DNA from: Pannonibacter tanglangensis
Lineage (GTDB): Bacteria > Pseudomonadota > Alphaproteobacteria > Rhizobiales > Stappiaceae
DNA: 64,000 nt
Assembly: GCF_009915685.1 (NCBI RefSeq)
Contig: NZ_JAABLP010000001.1
Strand: one strand, 5' to 3'
The notes beneath the pieces are model-generated. The model was not told where the DNA came from. It was given only the letters and a program-made list of their open reading frames with translations, and made no database searches. The position numbers and the translations under genes are program-made. The first letter of the stretch is position 1, and each line of letters opens with the position of its first letter. This document shows, in pieces, positions 57,260 to 64,000 of the stretch.

Positions 57260-58540
57260 ATGCTGGCAGCGCTGCAAGCAAGAATCGAGGGCAAACGTGC
57301 CGAACTGGTGGCCCTGACGCAGGACCTGGTCCGCATTCCGACGGTCAATCCCCCCGGCGAAGATTACACGCCCTGCGCGCAGCTGATCGGTGAACGGCTG
57401 CGCCGGCGCGGCTTCGAGATCGCCTATATCCGGGCGGAGAACACGCCCGGCGACAGCGACCGCCATCCGCGCACCAATGTGATTGCCCGGCGCAGCGGCG
57501 CGCGGCCCGGCCCTTGCGTGCATTTCAATTCCCACATCGACGTGGTCGAGGCCGGACACGGCTGGACCGTTGATCCCTTTGCCGGCCTCGTGCGCGACGG
57601 CAAGGTCTACGGACGCGGCACCTGCGACATGAAGGGCGGGCTTGCCGCCTCGATCATCGCGGTCGAGGCGCTGATCGAGCTGTGGCCGGACTTTTCCGGG
57701 GCGATCGAGATTTCCGGCACGGTGGACGAGGAATCCGGCGGGCTCGGCGGCGTCGCGCATCTGGCCCGGATGGGACTTTTCTCCAAGCCCCGCGTCGACC
57801 ACGTGATCATCCCCGAACCGCTCAACAAGGACCGGATCTGTCTTGGACACCGGGGCGTGTGGTGGGCGGAGATCGAGACGCACGGGTCCATCGCGCACGG
57901 GTCCATGCCGTTTCTGGGCGATTGCGCGGTGCGCCACATGGGCGCGGTGATGGAGGCCTTCGAGCAGGAGCTTTTCCCGAAGCTCGCGGCCAAGCACACC
58001 TCGATGCCCGTGGTGCCAGAGGGGGCAAAGTCCTCGACGCTGAACATCAACTCCATCCATGGCGGCCAGCCGGAGGGCTTCGGGGGGCTGCCGAGCCCCT
58101 GCGTGCCCGACAGCTGCCGGATGGTGATCGACCGTCGCTTCCTGATCGAGGAACATCTCGACGAGGTGAAGGGCGAGGTCGTGGCGATCCTGGACCGGCT
58201 GAGCGCGACACGGCAAGGCTTCCGCTATTCGCTCAAGGATCTGCTGGAAGTCATTCCGACCATGACCGACCGTCAGGCCCCGGTGGTGCGGGCCGTCGCT
58301 GAGGCCATCGAGACCGTGCTGGACCGGCCGGCAGACTACGTGATCTCGCCCGGAAGCTATGACCAGAAGCACATTGCCCGCATCGGGCATCTGCATGACT
58401 GTATTGCCTATGGCCCGGGCATCCTGGACCTGGCGCACCGGCCGGACGAATTCGTGGTGATCGACGACATGGTGGACAGCGCCAGGGTGATGGCACAGGC
58501 GGCGCATGCGCTGTTGTCGGGAGCAGCGGGCCACGGCTGA
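57260..58540 (+). CDS. M20 family amidohydrolase (ArgE/DapE type)
   Basis: A 426-residue metal-dependent deacylase or peptidase. Metal-site residues lie in HFNSHIDVVEAG and GRGTCDMKGG, the catalytic Glu pair in VDEESGG, and a lid domain spans about 190-320. It is often annotated acetylornithine deacetylase or succinyl-diaminopimelate desuccinylase, but position before a peptide-type ABC operon (26 bases to the binding-protein gene) suggests it hydrolyses an imported N-acyl or peptide substrate. CGGAG precedes the ATG. Confidence 0.92.
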   Translation: MLAALQARIEGKRAELVALTQDLVRIPTVNPPGEDYTPCAQLIGERLRRRGFEIAYIRAENTPGDSDRHPRTNVIARRSGARPGPCVHFNSHIDVVEAGHGWTVDPFAGLVRDGKVYGRGTCDMKGGLAASIIAVEALIELWPDFSGAIEISGTVDEESGGLGGVAHLARMGLFSKPRVDHVIIPEPLNKDRICLGHRGVWWAEIETHGSIAHGSMPFLGDCAVRHMGAVMEAFEQELFPKLAAKHTSMPVVPEGAKSSTLNINSIHGGQPEGFGGLPSPCVPDSCRMVIDRRFLIEEHLDEVKGEVVAILDRLSATRQGFRYSLKDLLEVIPTMTDRQAPVVRAVAEAIETVLDRPADYVISPGSYDQKHIARIGHLHDCIAYGPGILDLAHRPDEFVVIDDMVDSARVMAQAAHALLSGAAGHG

Positions 58541-58566
58541 CCGGCGCAACAAGGGGGGAAGAGGAC

Positions 58567-60069
58567 ATGATGCACACCCGGGGATCGCTTCTGCGAGCGG
58601 CGGCGCTGGCCGGCCTGTCCGTGCTGGCACTTCTGGGCGCAGGCCCGGCGGAGGCCGCCAAGACCAGCGTCACGCTCGGCGTGCGGCTGGAGCCACCGCA
58701 TCTCGACCCGACGGCCGGGGCGGCGGCAGCCATCGACGAGGTGGTCTTCATCAACCTGTTCGAGGGCCTGACGCAGGTCGACCGCGACGGCACCGTCAAG
58801 CCGGTGCTGGCCGAGAGCTGGACGATCTCGCCCGACGGCAAGACCTACACCTTCAAGCTGCGCAGCGGCGTGACATTCCACGACGGCACGGCGTTTGACG
58901 CCGAGGACGTGAAGTTCTCGCTGGAGCGCGGCAAGGCCGCCGACAGCGCCAATGCCCAGAAGGCCCGCTTCGAGCAGATCGAAAGCGTCGAGGTGCTTGG
59001 CCCGACCGAGGTCAGGGTGACCCTGACACAACCGGTGGGGGACTTCCTCATCTTTCTCGGCACGGGGGATGCGGTGATGGTGGCGCCGGAAACGGCGGCC
59101 GGCAACAAGGCGCAGCCGGTCGGCACCGGTCCCTTCCGCTTCGGCCAGTGGGTGCAGGGCGACAAGGTCGAACTCAGCCGCAGCCCCGCCTACTGGGGCA
59201 CGCCGGTGAAGCTGGAGACGGCAACCTTCAAGGTGATCGCCGACAATGCGGCGGCCTTCTCGGCGATGATGGCCGGGGACGTGGACGGGTTCCCGATCTA
59301 CAACGCGCCGGAGAACCTGCCGCAGTTTGCCGCCGATCCGCGCTTTGCCGTGGTGGTGGGCACGACGGAGGGCGAGACGATCCTGTCGACCAACAACGCG
59401 CGCGCGCCCTTCTCGAACCTGAAGGTACGCCAGGCGATTGCCCATGCGATCGACCGCAAGGCGCTGATCGACGGGGCGATGTTCGGCTATGGCACGCCGA
59501 TCGGCACGCATTTCGCCCCGCATCACCCGGCCTACCGCGACCTGACCGGCACCTATCCCTATGACCTCGACAAGGCCAGGGCGCTGCTGGCCGAGGCCGG
59601 GTATCCGGACGGCTTCAAGGCAACGCTGAAGCTGCCGCCTCCGACCTATGCCCGGCGGGGCGGCGAGATCCTCGCGTCGGACCTGAAGAAGATCGGCATC
59701 GAGCTGGAGCTGATCCCGCTCGAGTGGGCGCAGTGGCTGGAGCAGGTGTTCAAGGGCAAGGACTATGACCTGACCATCGTCTCGCACACCGAGGCAAACG
59801 ACATCAACATCTATGCCCGGGACGACTATTACTTCAACTACAACAACCCCGAGCTGAAGGCGCTGATGGCCAGGCTCGACGCCACCAGCGACGAGGCGGC
59901 GCGCACCGCGCTTTACGGCGAAGCGCAGGAGATCATCACCCGGGATGCGGTGAACGGCTTCCTGTTCCAGCTTGCCAAGACCGGGGTCTGGGACGCCAGG
60001 CTGAAGGGCCTGTGGGAAAACGCGCCGGTTCAGGCCAACGACCTGACCGGGGTCTACTGGGAAGACTGA
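58567..60069 (+). CDS. Peptide-type ABC transporter substrate-binding protein (family 5)
   Basis: A 500-residue periplasmic protein with a signal peptide (about 1-30, ending PAEA-A). Family 5 segments: AAIDEVVFINLFEGLTQVDR, KPVLAESWTISPDGKTYTFK and LRSGVTFHDG. It would bind a peptide, opine or other N-acyl compound and deliver it to the permeases encoded next. The upstream GGGGGGAAGAGG is a strong ribosome site. Confidence 0.93.
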   Translation: MMHTRGSLLRAAALAGLSVLALLGAGPAEAAKTSVTLGVRLEPPHLDPTAGAAAAIDEVVFINLFEGLTQVDRDGTVKPVLAESWTISPDGKTYTFKLRSGVTFHDGTAFDAEDVKFSLERGKAADSANAQKARFEQIESVEVLGPTEVRVTLTQPVGDFLIFLGTGDAVMVAPETAAGNKAQPVGTGPFRFGQWVQGDKVELSRSPAYWGTPVKLETATFKVIADNAAAFSAMMAGDVDGFPIYNAPENLPQFAADPRFAVVVGTTEGETILSTNNARAPFSNLKVRQAIAHAIDRKALIDGAMFGYGTPIGTHFAPHHPAYRDLTGTYPYDLDKARALLAEAGYPDGFKATLKLPPPTYARRGGEILASDLKKIGIELELIPLEWAQWLEQVFKGKDYDLTIVSHTEANDINIYARDDYYFNYNNPELKALMARLDATSDEAARTALYGEAQEIITRDAVNGFLFQLAKTGVWDARLKGLWENAPVQANDLTGVYWED

Positions 60070-60152
60070 GACGGCACGGGGCAAGAAAGGGGACGGGGCA
60101 GGACCATGAGGAACCCGGCGCGCGCGACAGCGGCCGGGCGGCAGGATGCGGC

Positions 60153-61100
60153 ATGGCGCAGTTCCTGATCCGCCGGCTGATCAGCCTTGGCCTGACGCTG
60201 CTGCTGGCAGCGCTGGTGGTGTTCGTGGTGCTGGAGATCCTGCCCGGGGACCCGGCACGGCTGATGCTGGGCCTTGAGGCGCGCGAGGACACGGTCCAGG
60301 CGCTGCGCGAGCAGATGGGTCTGAACCGGCCCGTGGTCGAGCGGTTCCTGCTGTGGATCGGCGGGCTGGCCACCGGAGATCTCGGCGTCAGCTACACCTA
60401 TTCGGTGCCCGTGGCCGATCTGGTGGCGGCCCGGCTGCCGGTGACCCTGCCGCTGGCGGTGATGGCGCTCGTGCTGGCGCTGGTGCTGGCGCTGCCGGCC
60501 GGCATCTGGGCGGCCAGCCGGCGCGGCCAGGCGGCCGACACCGGCCTGATGGCCCTGACGCAGGTGGGCATCGCCATCCCGAACTTCTGGTTCGCGATGC
60601 TGCTGGTCTTCGTCTTCGCCGTGACGCTGCGCTGGGTGCCTTCGGGCGGCTTTCCGGGATGGGAGGCCGGCGTCGGGCCGGCGCTGACCGCCCTGATGCT
60701 GCCGGCGGTGGCACTGGCCCTGCCGCAGGCGGCGATCCTGACGCGGGTGATGCGCTCGGCGCTGATCGACACGCTCGGCGAGGACTACGTGCGCACGGCA
60801 CGCGCCAAGGGCCTCAGCCAGCGGGCAGCGCTGTGGGGCCATGCGCTGCGCAACGCTCTGATCCCGGTCCTGACGATCCTCGGCCTGCAGTTCGCCTTCC
60901 TGATCACCGGCACGATCATCATCGAGAATGTCTTCTACCTGCCCGGCATCGGCCGGCTGATCTTCCAGGCGATCACCCAGCGCGACCTGATCGTGGTCAA
61001 GAGCGTCGTGGTGCTGCTGGTGGCCCTTGTCATCCTGGTGACGTTCCTCGTCGAGATCGCCTATGCGATCGCCGACCCGAGACTGAGGCGGCGGACATGA
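60153..61100 (+). CDS. ABC transporter permease, DppB type
   Basis: A 315-residue permease starting MAQFLIRRLISLGLTLLLAA, with six helices, the family motif PGDPARLMLG near residue 35, and the ATPase-docking loop EDYVRTARAKGLSQRAALWG. It overlaps the next permease by 4 bases. An upstream frame that runs from 60012 is ignored because it lies within the binding-protein gene. Confidence 0.93.
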   Translation: MAQFLIRRLISLGLTLLLAALVVFVVLEILPGDPARLMLGLEAREDTVQALREQMGLNRPVVERFLLWIGGLATGDLGVSYTYSVPVADLVAARLPVTLPLAVMALVLALVLALPAGIWAASRRGQAADTGLMALTQVGIAIPNFWFAMLLVFVFAVTLRWVPSGGFPGWEAGVGPALTALMLPAVALALPQAAILTRVMRSALIDTLGEDYVRTARAKGLSQRAALWGHALRNALIPVLTILGLQFAFLITGTIIIENVFYLPGIGRLIFQAITQRDLIVVKSVVVLLVALVILVTFLVEIAYAIADPRLRRRT

Positions 61101-61918
61101 CCCGGGCGCATGCTTCCCTCGGCATTGGCGCGATGCTGACGCTGCTGGTGACACTTGCCGCCGCCCTGTCGCTGGTCTGGACGCCGCATCCGATCGACAC
61201 GCTCGACGTCGCCTCGAGGCTGCAGGGCCCCTCGCTGGCGCATCCGCTGGGCACGGACCAGTACGGACGCGACCTGCTGTCGATGCTGATGGTGGGCGCG
61301 CGCACCTCGATTGCGGTGGCGCTGGTGGCCGTCGGCATCGGCTTCGGCGTCGGCGTGCCGCTCGGGCTGATGGCGGCGCGGCGCGGCGGGCTCATCGACG
61401 AGGCGGTGATGCGCTTCAATGATCTCGTCTTTGCCTTCCCTGCCCTGCTGTCGGCGGTGCTGATCACGGCGCTGATGGGGCCGGGAGCCTTCAACGCGAT
61501 CCTGGCGATCGGCCTCTTCAACATTCCGGTCTTTGCCCGGGTGGCGCGCGGGGCGGCGCTGGCGCTGTCCTCGCGCGAGTATCTGATGGCGGCGCGGGTG
61601 GCCGGCAAGGGCGAGGTGCGGATCACGCTCGAACATGTGTTGCCGAACATCGCAAGCCTGCTGATCGTCCAGGCGACGATCCAGTTCTCGCTCGGCATCC
61701 TCGCCGAGGCGGGACTGTCCTATGTCGGTCTCGGGGCCCAGCCGCCGCTCACGAGCTGGGGGCGGATGCTGAACGAGGCGCAGACCATGATGGCCTTCGC
61801 GCCGCAGCTGGCACTCTATCCTGGCCTCGCCATCGTGCTCACCGTCATCGGGCTGAACCTGCTCGGCGACGGTCTGCGCGACCTGACCGATCCCCGCCTG
61901 AACCGGAGGTCGGCATGA
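61097..61918 (+). CDS. ABC transporter permease, DppC type
   Basis: A 273-residue permease starting MTRAHASLGIGAMLTLLVTL, with the HPLGTDQYGRDLLSMLMVGA motif of the DppC group and docking loop SREYLMAARVAGKGEVRITL. It overlaps neighbours by 4 bases on both sides (ATGA), so the operon is tightly coupled. The N-terminus is short compared with E. coli DppC. Confidence 0.92.
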   Translation: MTRAHASLGIGAMLTLLVTLAAALSLVWTPHPIDTLDVASRLQGPSLAHPLGTDQYGRDLLSMLMVGARTSIAVALVAVGIGFGVGVPLGLMAARRGGLIDEAVMRFNDLVFAFPALLSAVLITALMGPGAFNAILAIGLFNIPVFARVARGAALALSSREYLMAARVAGKGEVRITLEHVLPNIASLLIVQATIQFSLGILAEAGLSYVGLGAQPPLTSWGRMLNEAQTMMAFAPQLALYPGLAIVLTVIGLNLLGDGLRDLTDPRLNRRSA

Positions 61919-63561
61919 CACCCCTGCTTCAGCTCGACCGCGTGTCCCTGTCGATCGGGGCAACGCCGATCCTCAAGTCCCTGTCCTTCGCGCTCCAGGC
62001 CGGGGACACGCTCGGGCTGGTGGGCGAAAGCGGCTCGGGCAAGTCGCTCACCGCCCTGTCGATCCTGCGTCTTCTGCCCAGGGGCGCCAGACTGGGCGGT
62101 GCCATCCGGCTCGACGGCCGCGATCTCGTCGCCGCAAGCGAACGGGACATGTGCGCCATCCGCGGCAACGAGATCGCGATGATCTTCCAGGAGCCGATGA
62201 CCGCACTCAATCCGGTGAAGACGATCGGCGCACAGGTGGCGGAAAGCCTCGTCGTCCACGGCAAGGAAGGCCGGGGGGCGGCCGGGCGCGAGGCGCGCCG
62301 CCTGCTCGACCGCGTCGGGCTTGCGGGAAGCCGGGTGTCGCCTGAGCGCTACCCGCACGAGCTTTCGGGCGGCCAGCGCCAACGTGTGGTGATCGCCATG
62401 GCGATCGCCTGCCGGCCGAAACTGCTCATCGCCGACGAACCGACGACCGCGCTCGACGTCACGATCCAGGCGCAGATCCTCGACCTCCTGCGCGAGATCC
62501 AGCGGCAGGACCGGATGGCCCTGATGCTGATCAGCCATGATCTGGCCGTGGTCGCCGACATGGCCGACCAGGTGCTGATCCTGAAGGACGGGGCGGAGGT
62601 GGAACGCGGCCCGACGACGGCGCTGTTCCGGGGCTTCCGCGCCCCCTACTCGCAAGCCCTCATCGCCGCCTCCGCGCATGTGCCGGACCGGCTTGCGGCC
62701 CGCGTGAGCGTCAGGCCGGCGGAGCCGCTGCTGGAGGTCAGCCGGCTGACGGTCGACTACGACCTGCCCGGTCAGGGCTTCTTCGGCCGCCTGGCCGGAC
62801 GGCAGGGACGCATGCGGGCGGTGTCGGGCGTGAGCTTCACGGTGGCAGCCGGAGAAAGCGTTGGCCTGGTGGGCGAATCCGGTTGCGGCAAGTCCACCCT
62901 CGCCCGCACCCTGCTCGGTCTCCAGCGCCCGACCGAGGGCAGCGTTCGCCTCGACGGGGACGACCCGCATGGCTTGCGCGGGCAGGCACTGCGCGACCTG
63001 CGGCGGAAGGTCCAGGCGGTGTTCCAGGATCCCTATGGCAGTTTCGACCCGCGCCAGCCGGTGGCGCGGGCGGTTGCCGAGCCGCTGCACCTGCTGTCCG
63101 GACTGACGGCGGCGGAGCGCCGTCGCCGTGTCAGCGAAGCGCTGGTGTCGGTCGGCCTGTCCCCCCGCGATGGCGACAAGTATCCGCACGAGTTCTCGGG
63201 TGGCCAGCGCCAGCGCATCGGCATCGCGCGGGCGCTCGTCACCCGGCCACGGCTGATCATTGCCGATGAGCCCGTCTCGGCGCTCGACGTCTCCATCCGG
63301 GCGCAGATCCTCGATCTGCTGGCACGCCTGCAGGACCAGTTCGGCCTCAGCTACCTGTTCATCTCGCATGACCTCGGCGTGGTCAGGGCGATCACGGACC
63401 GGGTTCTGGTGATGAATGCCGGGCAGATCGTGGAGGAAGGCGCAACCGCGCGGGTGTTCGACGCGCCGCAGCACCCCTACACGCGGCTGCTTGTCGCCTC
63501 CGCTCCACGGCTGGAGACGGTGCTGGCCGCGCGCGAGGCGCGCGAGCGGGAGCTGCGCTGA
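61915..63561 (+). CDS. Fused ABC ATPase, DppD-DppF type
   Basis: A 548-residue protein with two complete ATPase domains. The first (about 1-250) has Walker A GESGSGKS, signature LSGGQRQRVVIA, Walker B LLIADEPTTALD; the second (about 270-535) has GESGCGKST, FSGGQRQRIGIA and LIIADEPVSALD. Each ends in the oligopeptide-type C-terminal extension (APYSQALIA; HPYTRLLVA). It energises the two permeases upstream. Last gene of the M20-ABC operon. Confidence 0.94.
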   Translation: MTPLLQLDRVSLSIGATPILKSLSFALQAGDTLGLVGESGSGKSLTALSILRLLPRGARLGGAIRLDGRDLVAASERDMCAIRGNEIAMIFQEPMTALNPVKTIGAQVAESLVVHGKEGRGAAGREARRLLDRVGLAGSRVSPERYPHELSGGQRQRVVIAMAIACRPKLLIADEPTTALDVTIQAQILDLLREIQRQDRMALMLISHDLAVVADMADQVLILKDGAEVERGPTTALFRGFRAPYSQALIAASAHVPDRLAARVSVRPAEPLLEVSRLTVDYDLPGQGFFGRLAGRQGRMRAVSGVSFTVAAGESVGLVGESGCGKSTLARTLLGLQRPTEGSVRLDGDDPHGLRGQALRDLRRKVQAVFQDPYGSFDPRQPVARAVAEPLHLLSGLTAAERRRRVSEALVSVGLSPRDGDKYPHEFSGGQRQRIGIARALVTRPRLIIADEPVSALDVSIRAQILDLLARLQDQFGLSYLFISHDLGVVRAITDRVLVMNAGQIVEEGATARVFDAPQHPYTRLLVASAPRLETVLAAREARERELR

Positions 63562-63646
63562 GACCGGAGACCGCGCCCGGCTCCATGCCCGGCTCCGGGC
63601 CCGGCGGAGGCGCCGGCCGGGGGGAGATGCCCGACCTTGCGTCGCG

Positions 63647-64000
63647 TCAGCGGACGGGCTTGACCAGACGCAGGCGCCAGGTGACGCCCTTCTTGTCGGA
63701 GACGAGACGATAATCGTCGAGCACCTGCCAGCGGGCAGTGTCGTCGGTTGCCTCCCAGAGGCGGGCGATCAGCCGGTTGGCGCCGGATTCCGGACGCTTC
63801 GGCGAGTACATCGACAGGGCGATGACGCCATCCCCGGCAAGCCAGGGAACGTAACGGGACACGACCGCGCCCGGATCCTCTGCGAAATGCAGCACCTCGT
63901 TGAAGACGATGGCGCTGAACCGCTCGTCCGCCGCCGGCTCGAACGTGTGCATGTCGCCCGCGCGCAGCGAGGCGATCGCGGGATCGACATGCGCAATCTC
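63647..64000 (-). CDS. SAM-dependent methyltransferase, C-terminal part (5' end outside window)
   Basis: The last 117 residues are visible; the gene enters from the right edge. IAHVDPAIASLRAGDMHTFE and FSAIVFNEVLHFAEDPGAVV match motifs II and post-II of class I methyltransferases of the ubiquinone/biotin-type fold, and the end is RLRLVKPVR. The SAM-binding motif I is beyond the edge, and the substrate cannot be told. The 85-base gap to the ATPase gene is GC-rich with several GCCCGG inverted repeats. Confidence 0.8.
   Translation of the reverse strand, partial: EIAHVDPAIASLRAGDMHTFEPAADERFSAIVFNEVLHFAEDPGAVVSRYVPWLAGDGVIALSMYSPKRPESGANRLIARLWEATDDTARWQVLDDYRLVSDKKGVTWRLRLVKPVR

Overview
The window is GC-rich DNA from an alphaproteobacterium, most likely Hyphomicrobiales (Rhizobiales), possibly a Stappiaceae-type genus. 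The inference rests on codon usage, a GcrA-family protein, a DUF6030-like membrane protein, and many ABC transporters and chemoreceptors. No tRNA, rRNA or CRISPR array was seen.

Positions 1 to about 22,960 are one end of a lambdoid-type prophage; the other end lies left of the window. Read right to left on the minus strand, the lytic side runs Cro-like protein, CII-like regulator, GcrA-like regulator, two small HTH proteins, adenine methyltransferase, CHC2/Toprim primase, D5-type helicase, a conserved hypothetical, gpZ-like tail protein, small and large terminase, portal, gpW-like connector and ClpP-like head protease (cut by the window edge). A plus-strand cargo block, hicAB plus a lone membrane protein, sits inside it. 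The LexA-like CI repressor (15306-15941) is flanked by 17-bp operators, and a third copy lies in the promoter of a rightward operon (HD hydrolase, DUF2303, an IS110-like fragment, small hypotheticals, PrtN-like protein). The prophage ends in the host dusA gene: the 5' codons of dusA, through its MDWTD motif, remain at 22953-23138 and then run into phage DNA.

From 23257 rightward the DNA is host chromosome. Two glycerophosphodiester/G3P-type ABC uptake operons lie back to back (23257-29139 minus; 30523-36425 plus) around a ROK regulator. Each carries its own glycerophosphodiester phosphodiesterase; the first adds an inositol-monophosphatase-family enzyme and the second an RpiR regulator. Then come a CorC/TlyC-like membrane protein, two convergent chemoreceptors (one soluble with two PAS domains, one membrane-bound), and the cytochrome bd locus cydDC-cydABX.

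The last part holds a small RTX/DUF4214 secreted-type protein, a glyoxalase-related protein, a 0.7-kb array of palindromic repeat elements, mmsA with a divergent LysR gene, a P-loop kinase-like protein, a pirin, a DUF6030-like protein, an M20 amidohydrolase with a complete peptide-type ABC transporter, and the end of a SAM methyltransferase gene.

A host-wide theme is short tandem repeats (11, 12, 14 and 15 bp units) both between genes and, in multiples of three, inside genes.
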